DNA of 64,000 nucleotides from Penium margaritaceum (GCA_023375785.1 SZWC01000100.1:518369-582368), one strand, 5' to 3'. Positions 20,227 to 35,367 are shown, numbered from the stretch's first letter. The notes: generated from the sequence alone by a model not told the origin. Numbers and translations are program-made.

Positions 20227-23200
20227 GCATAGGCACAGTGAAAGTGTGACCAAAGCACCATTGAAACTGGGATGATGTGACCTAAGCACCATATACATTG
20301 CAAAAAAGTGACCAAAGCACCATTGAAACTGTGATGATGTGATCCAAACAACATAGACATCGTGAATGCGTGATCAAGAACCATTGAAACGGTGATAATG
20401 TGACCCAAGCACCATAGACACAGTGAAAGTGTGACCAAAGCACCATTGAAACAGTGATAATATAACCTAAGCACTATAGACACAGTGAAAGTGTGACCAA
20501 AGCACCATTGAAGTAGTGATAATGTGACCAAAGCACCAGAGACAAAGTGAAAGTGTGACCAAAGCACCATTACAACATTGATAATGTGACCAAAGTACCA
20601 TAGACACAATGAAAGTGTGACCAAAGTACCAGTGAAACAATGATAATGTGACATAAACACCATAGACACAGTGAAAATATGACCAAAGCAACAATGACAC
20701 AGTGATAATGTGACCTAAACACCAGAGGCCAAAGCACCATTGAAACAGTGATAATATGAAGAAAGCACCATAAGCACAGTAAAGGTGTGACCAAAGCACC
20801 ATTTAAACAGTTATAATGTGACCCGAGCACCATAGACACAATGAAAGTGTGACAGAAGTACCATTGGAACAGTGATAATGTGACCAAAGTACCATAGGCA
20901 CATCAAAGGGTGACCAAAGCATCATTGAAACGGTGCTTATGTAACCTAAGAACTATAAACACACTGAAAGTCTGACCAAAGCACCATATAAATAGTGAGA
21001 ATGTGATTGAAGCAACATAGACACAGTGAAAGTGTGACCAAAGCACCATTGCAACAATGATAATGTGACCAAAGCACTATAGGCACAGTGAAAGCATAAC
21101 CAAAGCACCATTGAAACAATGATAATGTGACCAAAGTACCATAGACAAAGTGAAAGTATGACCAAAGCATCATTGAAACAGTGATAATGTGACAAAAGTA
21201 CCATAGACACAAACAAAAAGTGTTGCCAACGCACCATCGAAACAGTGATAATGAAACCAAAGCAGCATACACACAGTAAAGGTGTGACCCAAACACCATT
21301 GAAACAGTGATTGTGTAACCTAAGCGCCATAGACAGAGTGAAAATGTGACCAAAGCACGATTGAAACAGTGACAATGTGACCAAAGCACCATATACACAT
21401 AAAAGTGTGACTAAGCACCATTGAAACAGTGACAATATGACATACGCACCAAAGACATAGTGGAATTGTGACCAAAGCACCATTGAAACTGTGATAATGT
21501 GACATAGTCACCATAGACACAGTGAACGTGTGAACAAAGCACCATCAAAACAGTTATTATGTGACCTAAGCATCATAGATATACCGGAAGTGTGACCAAA
21601 GCACCATTGAAACAATAACAATGTGACCAAAGCACCATATACACAGTTAACGTGTGGCCAAAGCACCATTGAAACAATGATATTGTGACCTAAGCACCAT
21701 AGACACATGGCAAGTGTGACCAAAGCACCATTTAAACAATAAACATGCGGCCTAAGCACTATAGACACATTGAAAGTGTTACCAAAGCACCATTGAAATA
21801 GTGAATTTGTGACCTAAGCACCATAGACACAGCGAAAGTGTGACCAAAGCACTATTGAAACAGTGATGATGTGACCTAAGCACCATAGACACAAGAAAAA
21901 TGTGACCAAAGTACCATTGAAATAGTGATAGTGTGACCAAAGCACCATAGACACATAAAAGGGTGACCAAAGCACCATTGAAACAGTGCTTATGTAACCT
22001 AAGCACTACAGACACACTGAAAGTGTGACGAAAAAACCATTGAGATATTGAAAATGTGACTGAAGCAACATAGACAGAGTGAAAGTGTGACCAATGCAAT
22101 ATTGCAACAATGATAATGTGACCAAAGCACTATAGACACACTGAAAGTGTGACCAAAGCACCATTGGAACAACGATAATGTGACCAAAGTTCCATAGACA
22201 AAGTGAACGCATGACCGAAGCATCATTGAAGCAGTGATAATGTGACGTAAGTACCATAGACACACATAAAAGTGTGACCAAAGCACCTTGGAAACAGTGA
22301 TAATGTGACCAAAGCACCGTTGACACAGTGCAGGTGTGACTCAAACACCATGGAAACAGTGGTTATGTGACCCAAGCATCATAGACACAGTGAAAGTGTG
22401 ACGAACGCTCCGTTGAAACAGTAATAATGTGACCAAAGCACCATAGACTTTGCAAAAGACTGACCAAAGCAACAGTGAAACAGTGATAATGTGATCAAAG
22501 TACCATAGACGCAGTGAAGGTGTGACCAAACCACCTTGGAACAGCGATAATGTGACCTAAGCACCATAGATACAGTGAAAGTATGACCAAAGTACCATTG
22601 AAACAGTGATAACATGACCAAAGCACAATAGACACAATAAAGGTATCACCAAAGCACCATTGAAACAATGATAACGTGACTTAAGCACTATATACACTAT
22701 GAAATTGTGACCAAATCACCGTTAAAACAATAATAGTGTGACCAAAGCACCATAGACACAATGAACGTGTGACCAAAGAACCATTTAAACAGTGATAATG
22801 TGACCTCAGCACATTATACACAATGAAAATATGACCAAAGCATCACCAAAATAGTGATTATGTCACCAAAGTACCATAGTCACAGTAAAGGTGTGACCAA
22901 AAGCACCATTGAAAGAGTGATAATGTGACCTAAGCACCATAGAAACAATGAAAGTGTGCCCAAAGTACCATTGAAACAGTGGTAATGTGACATAAGCACC
23001 ATAGAAAAAGTGAAAGTGTGACCAAAGCACCATTAGATTGTGATAATGTGACCTTAGTGCCATAGCCACTATGAAAGTGTGACCACAGCACCATTGAAAT
23101 AGTGATAATATGACCTAAGCACCATAGACACGGTGAAAGTGTGACCAACGCACCATTGAAACCGTGATAATATAATTAAAGCACCATAGAAACAGTGGAA

Positions 23201-26200
23201 GTGTGGCCAAAGCACCTTTGAAACAGGGATAATGTGACCTAAGCACCATAGACACATTAAAAGTGTGACCACAGCACATTGAAGCAGTAATTATGTGACC
23301 TTAGTACTATAGACACAGTAAAAGTGTGACCAAAGCACCAAAGAAAAGGCCATAATGTTACTAAAGCATCACAGACATAATGAAAGTGTGACCAAAGCAC
23401 CATTGAAACAGTAAAAATATGACATACGCACCAAAGACATAGTGGAATGGTGACCAATGCACCATAAAAACAGTGATAATGTGACCTAAGCACCATAGAC
23501 ACAGTGAACGTGTGAACAAAGCACCATCAAAACAGTTATTATGTGACCTAAGCATCATAGATATACCGGAAGTGTGACCAAAGCACCATTGAAACAATAA
23601 CAATGTGACCAAAGCACCATAGACACAGTGAACGTGTGAACAAAGCACCATCAAAACAGTTATTATGTGACCTAAGCATCATAGATATACCGGAAGTGTG
23701 ACCAAAGCACCATTGAAACAATAACAATGTGACCAAAGCACCATAGACACAGTTAACGTGTGGCCAAAGCACCATTGAAACAATGATATTGTGACCTAAG
23801 CACCATAGACACATGGCAAGTGTGACCAAAGCACCATTTAAACAGTAAACATGCGGCCTAAGCACTATATACACATTGAAAGTGTGGCCAAAGCACCATT
23901 GAAATAGTGAATTTGTGACATAAGCACCATAGACACAGCGAAAGTGTGACCAAAGCACTATTGAAACAGTGATGATGTGACCTAAGCACCATAGACACAA
24001 TAAAAATGTGACCAAAGTGCCATTGAAACAGTGATAATGTGACCAAAGCACCATAGACACATAAAGGGTGACCAAAGCACCATTGAAACAGTGTTTATGT
24101 AATCTAAGCACTACAGATACACTAAAAGTGTGTCCAAAGAACCATTGAGATATTGAAAACGTGACTGAAGCAACATAGACAGAGTGAAAGTGTGACCAAC
24201 GCACTATTGCAACAATGATAATGTGACCAAAGCACTATAGACACACTGAAAGTGTGACCAAAGCACCATTGAAACAACGATAATGTGACCAAAGTTCCAT
24301 AGACAAAGTGAACGCATGACCGAAGCATCATTGAAACAGTGATAATGTGACGTAAGTACCATAGACACACATAAAAGTGTGACCAAAGCACCATTGAAAC
24401 AGTGATAATGCGACCAAAGCACCGTTGACACAGTGCAGGTGTGACTCAAACACCATGGAAACAGTGGTTATGTGACCCAAGCATTATAGACACAGTGAAA
24501 GTGTGACGAACGCTCCGTTGAAACAGTAATAATGTGACCAAAGCACCATAGACATTGCGAAAGAGTGACCAAAGCAACAGTGAAAAAGTGATAATGTGAC
24601 CTAAGCACATTATACACAATGAAAATATGACCAAACCATCACCAAAATAGTGATTATGTGACCAAAGTACCATGGTCACAGTAAAGGTGTGACCAAAGCA
24701 CCATTGAAAGAGTGATAATGTGACCTAAGCACCATAGAAACAATGAAAGTGTGACCAAAGTACCATTGAAACAGTGGTAATGTGACAAAAGCACCATAGA
24801 AAAAGTGAAAGTGTGACCAAAGCACCATTAGATTGTGATAATGTGAACTTAGTGCCATAGCCACTATGAAAGTGTGACCACAACACCATTGAAACAGTGA
24901 TAATATGACCTAAGCACCATAGACATGGTGAAAGTGTGACCAACGCATCATTGACACCGTGATAATATAATTAAAGCCAGTGGAAGTGGAAGTGTGGCCA
25001 AAGCATCTTTGAAACAGGGATAATGTGACCTAAGCACCATAGACACATTAAAAGTGTGACCACAACACATTGAAGCAGTAATAATGTGACCTTAGTACTA
25101 TAGACACAGAAAAAGTGTGACCAAAGCACCAAAGAAAAAGCCATAATGTTACCAAAGCATCATAGACATAATGAAAGTGTGACCAAAGCACCATTGAAAC
25201 AGTGACAATATGACATACGCACCAAAGACATAGTGGAATTGTGACCAAAGCACCATTTAAACAGTGATAATGTGACATAAGCACCATAGACACAGTGAAC
25301 GTGTGAACAAAGCACCATCAAAACAGTTATTATGTGACCTAAGCATCATAGATATACCGGAAGTGTGACCAAAGCACCATTGAAACAATAACAATGTGAC
25401 CAAAGCACTATAGACACACTGAAAGTGTGACCAAAGCACCATCGAAACAGTTATTATGTGACCTAAGCATCATAGATATACCGGAAGTGTGACCAAAGCA
25501 CCATTGAAACAATAACAATGTGACCAAAGCACCATAGACACAGTTAACGTGTGGCCAAAGCACCATTGAAACAATGATATTGTGACCTAAGCAACATAGA
25601 CACATGGCAAGTGTGACCAAAGCACCATTTAAACAATAAACATGCGGCCTAAGCACTATATACACATTGAAAGTGTGGCCAAAGCACCATTGAAATAGTG
25701 AATTTGTGACCTAAGCACCATGGACACAGCGAAAGTGTGACAAAAGCACTATTGAAACAGTGATGATGTGACCTAAGCACCATAGACACAATAAAAATGT
25801 GACCAAAGTGCCATTGAAACAGTGATAATGTGACCAAAGCACCATAGAAACATAAAGGGTGACCAAAGCACCATTGAAACAGTGCTTATGTAACCTAAGC
25901 ACTACAGACACACTGAAAGTATGACGAAAGAACCATTGAGATATTGAAAATGTGATTGAAGCAACAAAGACAAAGTGAAAGTGTGACCAACGCACTATTG
26001 CAACAATGATAATGTGACCAAAGCACTACAGACACACTGAAAGTGTGACCAAAGCACCATTGAAACAACGATAATGTGACCAAAGTTCCATAGACAAAGT
26101 GAACGCATGACCGAAGCATCATTGAAACAGTGATAATGTGACGTAAGTACCATAGACACACATAAAAAAGTGACCAAAGCACCATTGAAACAGTGATAAT

Positions 26201-29200
26201 GTGACCAAAGCACCGTTGACACAGTGCAGGTGTGACTCAAACACCATGGAAACAGTGGTTATGTGACCCAAGCATCATAGACACAGTGAAAGTGTGACGA
26301 ACGCTCCGTTGAAACAAAAATAATGTGACCAAAGCACCATAGACATTCCGAAAGAGTGACCAAAGCAACAGTGAAACAGTGATAATGTGACCTAAGCACA
26401 TTATACACAATGAAAATATGACCAAGGCATCACCAAAATAGTGATTATGTGACCAAAGTACCATAGTCATAGTAAAGGTGTGACCAAAGCACCATTGAAA
26501 GAGTGACAATGTGACCTAAGCACCATAGAAACAATGAAAGTGTGACCAAAGTACCATTGAAACAGTGGTAATGTGACATAAGCACCATAGAAAAAGTGAA
26601 AGTGTGACCAGAGCACCAGTAGATTGTGATAATGTGACCTTAGTGCCATAGCCACTATGAAAGTGTGACCACAACACCATTGAAACAGTGATAATATGAC
26701 CTAAGCACCATAGACACGGTTAAAGTGTGACCAACGCACCATTGACACCGTGATAATATAATTAAAGCACCATAGAAACAGTGGAAGTGTGGCCAAAGCA
26801 TCTTTGAAACAGGGATAATGTGACCTAAGCACCATAGAAACATTAAAAGTGTGACCACAGCACATTGTAGCAGTAATAATATGACCTTAGTACTATAGAC
26901 ACAGTAAAAGTGTGACCAAAGCACCAAAGAAAAAGCCATAATGTTACCGAAGCATCATAGACATAATGAAAGTGTGACCAAAGCACCATTGAAACAGTGA
27001 CAATATGACATAAGCACCAAAGACATATTGGAATTGTGACCAAAGCACCATTGCAACAGTGATAATGTGACCTAAGCACCACAGACACAGTGAACGTCTG
27101 AACAAAGCACCATCAAAACAGTTATTATGTGACCTAAGCATCATAGATATACCGGAAGTGTGACCAAAGCACCACTGAAACAATAACAATGTGACCAAAG
27201 CACCATAGACACAGTTAACGTGTGGCCAAAGCACCATTGAAACAATGATATTGTGACCTAAGCACCATAGACACATGGCAAGTGTGACCAAAGCACCATT
27301 TAAACAATAAACATGCGGCCTAAGCACTATAGACACATTGAAAGTGTGGCCAAAGCACCATTGAAATAGTGAATTTGTGACATAAGCACCATAGACACAG
27401 CGAAAGTGTGACCAAAGCACTATTGAAACAGTGATGATGTGACCTAAGCACCATAGACACAATAAAAATGTGACCAAAGTGCCATTGAAACAGTGATAAT
27501 GTGACCAAAGCACCATAGACACATAAAGGGTGACCAAAGCACCATTGAAACAGTGCTTATGTAACCTAAGCACTACAGATACACTAAAAGTGTGTCCAAA
27601 GAACCATTGAGATATTGAAAATGTGACTGAAGCAACATAGTCAGGGTGAAAGTGTGACCAACGCACTATTGCAACAATGATAATGTGACCAAAGCACTAT
27701 AGACACACTGAAAGTGTGACCAAAGCACCATTGAAACAACGATAATGTGACCAAAGTTCCATAGACAAAGTGAACGCATGACCGAAGCATCATTGAAACA
27801 GTGATAATGTGACGTAAGTACCATAGACACACATAAAAGTGTGACCAAAGCACCATTGAAACAATGCTAATGCGACCAAAGCACCGTTGACACAGTGCAG
27901 GTATGACTCAAACACCATGGAAACAGTGGTTATGTGACCCAAGCATCATAGACACAGTGAAAGTGTGACGAACGATCCGTTGAAACAGTAATAATGTGAC
28001 CAAAGCACCATAGACATTGCGAAAGAGTGACCAAAGCAACAGTGAAACAGTGATAATGTGATCAAAGTACCATAGACGCAGTGAAGGTGTGACCAAACCA
28101 CCTTGGAACAGCGATAATGTGACCTAAGCACCATAGATACAGTGAAAGTATGACCAAAGTACCATTGAAACAGTGATAACATGACCAAAGCACAATAGAC
28201 ACAATAAAGGTATCACCAAAGCACCATTGAAACAATGATAACGTGACTTAAGCACTGTATACACTATGAAATTGTGACCAAATCACCGTTAAAACAATAA
28301 TAGTGTGACCAAAGCACCATAGACACAATGAACGTGTGACCAAAGAACCATTTAAACAGTGATAATGTGACCTAAGCACATTATACACAATGAAAAAATG
28401 ACCAAAGCATCACCAAAATAGTGATTATGCCACCAAAGTACCATAGGCACAGTAAAGGTGTGACCAAAGCACCATTGAAAGAGTGATAATGTGACCTAAG
28501 CACCATAGAAACAATGAAAGTGTGACCAAAGTACCATTGAAACAGTGGTAATGTGACATAAGCACCATAGAAAAAGTGAAAGTGTGACCAAAGCACCATT
28601 AGATTGTGATAATGTGACCTTAGTGCCATAGACACTATGAAAGTGTGACCACAACACCATTGAAACATCGATAATATGACCTAAGCACCATAGACACGGT
28701 GAAAGTGTGACCAACACATCATTGAAACCGTGATAATATAATTAAAGCACCATAGAAACAGTGGAAGTGTGGCCAAAGCACCTTTGAAACAGGGATAATG
28801 TGACCTAAGCACCATAGACACATTAAAAGTGTGACCACAACACATTGAAGCAGTAATAATGTGACCTTAGTACTACAGACACAGTAAAAGTGTGACCAAA
28901 GCACCAAAGGAAAAGCCATAATGTTACCGAAGCATCATAGACATAATGAAAGTGTGACCAAAGCACCATTGAAACAGTGATAATGTGACCTAAGCACCAT
29001 AGACACAGTGAAAGTGTGACCGAAGCACCATTGAAACAATGATAATGTGACTAAAGCACCATAGACACAGTGAAACTGTGATAAAAAAACCATTGAAGTA
29101 GTGATAGTGTGGAACACGCACCATAGACACAGTGAAGGTGTGACTAAAACACGATTGAAATTGTGATTATGTGACCTTAGCACCATAGACACGTTGAAAG

Positions 29201-29912
29201 TGAGACCAAAGCACCACTGAAATAGTGATAATTTGGCCAAAGAGCCATAAACACAGTGATGATGTGATTAAAGCATCATTGAAATAATGATAATGTTACC
29301 TACGTGTCATAGACACAGTGAAAGTGTGACTAAAGCACCATTGAAAAAGTCATAATGTGACGTTAGGAGTATAGGCGTTATGAAAGTGTGACAAAAGCAC
29401 CATTGAAAGTGGGATAATGTGACCTAAGCACGATAAACATTGCGAAAACGTGATCAAAGCACCATTGAAACACAGTGAATATGTGACCCAAACAACATAG
29501 ACATAGTGAAGTGATCAAAGAACCATTGAAATAGTGATAATGTGACCTAAGCACCATAGACACAGTGAAAGTGTGACCAAAGCACCATTGAAACAGTGAC
29601 AATGTAACCTAAGAACTATAGACACAGTGGAAGTGTGACCAAAGCATCATTACAACATTGATAATGTGACCAAAGTACCATAGACACAATGAAAGTGTGA
29701 CCAAATTACCATTGAAACAATGATAACGTGACCTAAACACCATAGAAACAGTGAAAATGTTACCAAAGCACCAATGAAACAGTGATAATGTGACATAAGC
29801 ACCAGAGACAAAGTAAAAGTATGACCAAAGAACCATTAAAATAGTGATAATGTGAAGAAAGCACCATAGGCACAGTAAAGGTGTGACCAAAGTACCATTG
29901 AAAAAAAGATAA
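20227..29912. repeat. 31/62-bp satellite, block 2 (largest block)
   Basis: Tandem alternation of two related 31-bp types. Type A begins CACCATTGAAACAGTGATAA and type B begins CACCATAGACACAGTGAAAG; both end in TGTGACC plus a short AAG tail, so the working unit is a 62-bp dimer. Copies are mostly 80-95% alike by eye. The array on the minus strand carries few stops, so many short conceptual His/Cys/Trp-rich peptides arise from it. None is a gene. Confidence 0.95.
21490..28990. repeat. Higher-order repeats of 1.7-2.1 kb within the satellite
   Basis: Private variants recur in fixed order. ACCGTTGACACAGTGCAGG occurs near 22315, 24420, 26213 and 27885. GAACGCATGACC occurs near 22207, 24310, 26100 and 27773. 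Spacings are about 2.10, 1.79 and 1.67 kb, so four large copies exist that differ by internal loss or gain of dimers. Confidence 0.85.
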
Positions 29913-32900
29913 TGTTGTTCGCCGGAGGTGACCCGGCCCGGGAGAGGGATACACTGGTAATTTTGGCGGTGGATGTCCTGGGACAGAGGAGTAGTATAGT
30001 AGGAGGAGGAGGGTCCAAGAGGAATATGAGAGTGATGTGTGCTTCTTAAATTCTTGTCCTGACACTCGGATGCACGGCCAAACGCGCGTGCACAACAAGG
30101 CCGCGACATGCGCATGGACGCCGCGGTGGCTGGAGGAGCAGCCGGGCAGCGGGACGGGGCCAAGGGCAAGCAACCTGCAAACCCTCCACTCAAGAAGACT
30201 GGCGGGCACAAGACACCAAACCACAAGCACAGCCGTGACGACGACGAGCTGCAGGCTGCGTGTGAGATCGCAACACAACCTTTCGCGATAGAATCTGCCA
30301 CAACTACATGTAGCATGGCCACTTTAGGGCTCAGTATCTTGAGGCTGCCGGTGGTGGACAAGAGGCTGCGGCGTCAGTCGTAGTAGCAGTACCTTGTGGG
30401 GATGGTGCAGCAGGAGGCTGCGGACAAGGCCGTGGACGGGGCCGCGGTTACGACAATGGACCTGGCCGTGGAAATGGACAAGGCCATGGTGCGGGTTCTT
30501 CCAATCCCTGAGTGACGTTAGTGGAGACCACTGAGGGGTAAAACTGGATCACAAGTGTGGATTCATGTTTTCAGATGAGGAAGTTAAACAATTTGATTTG
30601 TGACGAGTTCAGATTTCTTTGTTGTTTTCTCGCATCTTGTTGAACCTTATTCTACAATTGCTGAACGAAATTAACCACTAAACCTTGCATCTCCTGACGA
30701 GATGCATGATCGTACATTCTTAGTTGTGGTGACACCGACCACTGTGCAAGAGTTGTGTGACACAGTGATTGAAGAAAATGCCCTCAAAGGAATGAGTGCA
30801 ATCATGTTCACAGTACCTTTAGTCGACAATTGCGACCCAGTCAAAATTAAAGACTGGAAGGTGCTAGCCAAATTCATACTTTCCCACAAGATGTGGACTC
30901 GAGTGGGTGAATCATGGGAGTTAAGAGGCCCATTGTACAGATTCTGTGTTTGTCATAAACTTGGCTTGCCTTCGTCGAGCCTGTTCATTCAGAAGAGTGG
31001 AGGTAATATGACAATGCAGTTCAAAGGACACCGAGATGATGCTCCTGTGAAGGTACTGGTTGATACTGGAGGAGACGACTCCTTTGTTAGCCTTGGCTTT
31101 ACCCGACTCGTGGGCCTAAAGTATGTGTTATCAAATGACGGAGTTTTCTTCAATGACAATAGTACAGTACATGTAATTGCTACCTGTAAAGTAAGTGTTC
31201 TATTCAAGGTTACACACAGAGTGTCACGTTGAAGGTACTCAACCTTCTTGACCCGTTTGACGTGGTGCTAGGTGATCCCTGGCTCCGCAAAAGGCAAGGC
31301 TCTGATGTGCTTTGAATCAAGGCGCTTTATGCTCCAAAAGGGACAGCGTCTCTTTACGCTGGTTCCGAGTACGAAACTATCACTGACCTGACTTAAAGTC
31401 CATGCCAACTTGTCTGCGATGCAGGTCAAGAGGCGTATTCGACAAGGTTGTCGATACTTCTTGGCTCAACTGCGAAAACCTCTATTAGCAGAGTTCTCGA
31501 ATGCATTCCAAGACCCACCGGCTGTGTTTCCACCAGAATGACACATGGGCCACATGATTCCGTTGCAACCAGAGGAACTCCTCCATTCAAACCCATGTAT
31601 TGCCTTAGTTCAGCAGAAAGGAGAGAGGCCAAATGCCAAATCAACGAGTACCTTGCAAAAGGGCGGATTGAGCCAAGTAGCTCACCGTACGGTGCGCCAA
31701 TCCTTTTTGTGAATAAAAAGGATGGTGGTTTATGCATGTGCGTTCACTACCGTGCACTGAAAAAGCTGACGGCAAAAGATTGATTCCCCTTGCCATGGAT
31801 TGAGGACCTGTTTGAACAAGTCCAATGGGTTAGAATATTTTCATCCTTGGATTTGTCTCAAGGGTACCATCAAATCCGTATCACGGAAGATGATGTACCC
31901 AAAACTGCGTTTCGAATGCAGATGGGACACTATCAGTTTTGGGTATTATGCTTCGGGCTAACAAATACCCAGGAACCTTCCAAGGAGAAATAAACTGAAC
32001 GTTCACCAAGCAAGTCGGTCAGTTTGTCCTGGTTTACACGGAGGACATCCTGATTTTCTCCAAATTCGTGGAAGAGCATATAGAACTGCTACGCAAAGTC
32101 CTTGTGATCCTTCGGGAACAGAAGTTCTATACAAAAGTGAGCAAGTATAAGTTTGCACAATATGAGCTCGAATACCTTGTACACATCATCTGCAAGAACG
32201 GTATCCGTGTCGACCCACAAAAGGTCCAAGCCGTGGTGGACTGGCCACGCCCCGTAAATGTTGATCAGATTTGGTCTTTCCTTGGCCTTGCAAACTACTT
32301 TGATGGTTTATGCAAGGGTATTTGACCCTGGTAGCACCGCTAACCAGGCTCACACAAAACGACGTGCGTTGAGAATGGACATCTGGTTGCGAGAACGCCT
32401 TCTCAAAGTCAAAGATCTCATATCGACAACGCCCGTACTAGCTCTTCGGGATCCATCGCAACCGTGGGAGGTTCAATGTGATGTGTTGCTAGTAGGACCT
32501 GGAGTTGTCCTCGTGCAGAAAGGTAATCCAGTTGCGTATGAGAGCTAGAAGCTCATCACTGCAAAAATGTCGTATATGACTGGATATCAAGACCTCCTTG
32601 CAGTAGTACACGCTTTCAAGATGTGACGTTGCTATATCAAGGGTGCTGAAGGGGGTGTAACGGTCGTGACCGACCACAAATCATTGGTGTATTTCCAAAC
32701 GCAACCGAACCTGTCAAGACAACAGGCGTATTGGAGCGAAGACGTGAGTCGATTCTCGTTCACATGGGAATGTCAGCTATGACGCATCAACGTAGCCGAT
32801 CCGCCAAGCTGTCAGCCTATGGAAATAAAAGCAACCACCGAGGTCGGTGGATGTTTAATGGTCATTCCAACAGCAATAGTGTAAACACCAGATCCCCCTA

Positions 32901-33496
32901 CACCTCTGCGACAACCACCTCCAGAGATTATCCACTGCAACGGTTTTGTAAAGAGGATCCGGATGGGATACTGAGTGGATTCTTGGTTTCAAGACTCTCA
33001 AAATCTGGACAAGTACAGATTGGTGGAGGCCGCAGGAATCTTCTGGCACGGAGAACAAGTTATTGTGCCAAACTCAGGAGACCTTCAAGCGAAGATTATC
33101 TCCCAGTTTCACGATCCGCCGATCGCAGGTCACGTGGGACCTCGGAAAACTGGACATGCACTCTTGGGCCCTTATTGGTGGCCAGGATGGAGTGCCGATG
33201 CCTATAAGTATTGCATGAAATGCGATCCATGTCTTCGAAATAAGACTCCTAACAAAAAGCGTGCTGGAGTCCTCCGACAGCTTCCCATTCCTGGGACTCC
33301 ATGGGAGTGCATCAGCATGGACTTCATTACTAGTCTTCAAGATAGGGCCCGTGGCCACGATGCAATACTACTGGTTGTGGAACTTCTCACGAATATGATA
33401 CACTTCATTCCTACAACCACTGATGTGAATGTAGAGGAGACCTCTCATCTCTTCTTTGAGGGTAGCGTAAAGTACACGGCTTGCCGTTGCGCATTA

Positions 33497-34188
33497 CCGT
33501 ACTGACTCCTACATTCGTTCAAAATAATTATTTTTACCCTCCCATCCGTACCTAAAACAATTGTTCTTCATATGAGCGATTCACAGGTGAAATTATGCAA
33601 CTGGATGGAAATTCCGCCTATGGTATTTGTGTAATAATTATGGTAAAAAACAGGTTGTACACTTCGATTGGTCTCAAACACTTGAAAACAATTGCACCAG
33701 AAAAATAGCCTCGTCACGCGTGAGGCTCTTGACGTTGAAGTCGAATAGGGACTTCATGCTGACAGGTGGCGAGAGAGGGCAGGATGACAGTCTCGATTGT
33801 GACAGGTGAGCACAGTGACTGGTGCGAGCATGCACCATTTGTGTGCCGCGATTGCACAGCGATCCGCTTGAGCGGTTCGACGGTCGCTCCCCACCTCCAG
33901 TGTGACCCGACAGGAGGGGGGAGGTGGCAGCGCACATCTAATGGCTGCAAGTGACCCACGGCCACGTACCATCGAGCGGTCGACGTTAGCAGTTTTGAAC
34001 TTCGGGTGTTCAAAGGACGTTTGGCGACAGCCCGGACCTGAACCGATGGGCGAAGATGAAAATGTGGGTTTAATCAGAGTGCCCCAGTGAACGGGTAGAT
34101 GAATAATTACAGAACACACAAAATTAGGAGAATATGAGAAACACTAAAATGACATCCTAAAACTGAACGAATGTACGCGTCAGTACGG
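33497..34188. mobile_element. MITE, 692 bp, TA target site, copy 1 (inside Ty3)
   Basis: Terminal inverted repeats of about 24 bp begin CCGTACTGACTCGTACATTC (copy 1 has one or two changes), and a TA duplication flanks them (33495-33496 and 34189-34190). There is no transposase. The TA target and compact size fit a non-autonomous Tc1/mariner-type element. It shares about 95% identity with 39098-39791. It landed in the integrase region of the Ty3 fossil, so it is younger than that insertion. Confidence 0.85.
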
Positions 34189-35367
34189 TATCTGTGATCA
34201 AGATAAACATTTTTCTAGTTCTGGAAAACGATGCACGAGTACTTTGGCAGTGAGTCGCAAATGTCGGCGGTGTTTCACCCTTAAACGGATGGAAAAACAA
34301 AGGGTATGAATCACACTCTCAAGCAGATGCTCTGCATGTATGTGGACCTTGTCATGAATGATTGGGACGAATTCCTAGCATCGGCAGAGTTTGCGGTGAA
34401 CAAATTGGTGAATGAGTCCACACAGTTCACACCGTTTGTGTTGAACAGTGGTCGGTATGCAGTGGCACCCTCTTCATTGGTGAAGAGTGGGAGTACAGAA
34501 GGACAGGTTCCTACTGCTCAAGCCTTTGCCGAGCGCATAGACTCCTTGTTATAGGAGGCGAAGGGTCACCTTCAAGTAGCTTGGCAACAAAAAAAGACAT
34601 ATGCTAACAAAGGTCGCCGTGAGGTCTCGTTTGACATCAGTGACAAAGTGTTGCTTAGCACTATGAATATTTGTCTGATGTTGCCAGAGGCGTAAAAACA
34701 TCTCCCGAAGTGGATTGGGTCGTTTCCATCGTGGCGCGCATTGGGCCAATGACATATCGATTGTTGCTTCCGCCGAGTTTGAAGATACATGACGTGTTTC
34801 ATGTGAGCCTTCTCGCTCCATACACGGCAGACAAAACAGTTCACCCACTTCCAGCAGTCCTTGCTGTTGACGGCCAATACCGGGTCCTTTGCATACTCCT
34901 GCACCCAGAATGTACTCTTCAGTCGTACGTTGTTATGGAGTACCTCTTTCATTGGGCCGGTTGTGGACCTGAACATAACTCATAGAAGCACAAATATCGG
35001 TTTCCCACAAGGGTGGTCAACGAGTACTGGAGCGAGCTTGTGGCTCGCACAGATCGACGTGTGCGAGGAGGTACCACCTGAACGCGGAAACAGTGAACAA
35101 CATTCCTGCAAGGCAGCATTCATGGACAGCGACCATAGGAAGTTAGGGACGCCCAACATGGTTGTCACGCGGACGCTCCACACGAAAGGGGGGGCCGCTA
35201 GCCGTGCTGACTGACAAGTTGCAGCTAAGGTCCAAGTGCCATGCACATGTTTATGTTTAGCTGGTGATTGAAATTATTATTTTTCTTTCACAATGTTGAC
35301 AACTCACTATCTGTCACTCTCAATTCTTGGTCATGAACCGGGACAGTTCATAATATGTGGGGAGGAA

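Noticed and set aside
20077-29840. Dozens of minus-strand open frames with His/Cys/Trp-rich peptides resembling small membrane proteins
   Set aside because: They are translations of the 31/62-bp satellite. The complement of the dimer has few stops, and lengths cluster at multiples of 62 codons because three dimers make 186 bases. The same peptides recur in every satellite block.
20227-29912. CRISPR-like look of 31-bp repeats spaced by 31 bp
   Set aside because: The would-be spacers are themselves a related repeat (type B versus type A), none is unique, there are no cas genes, and the window is eukaryotic.
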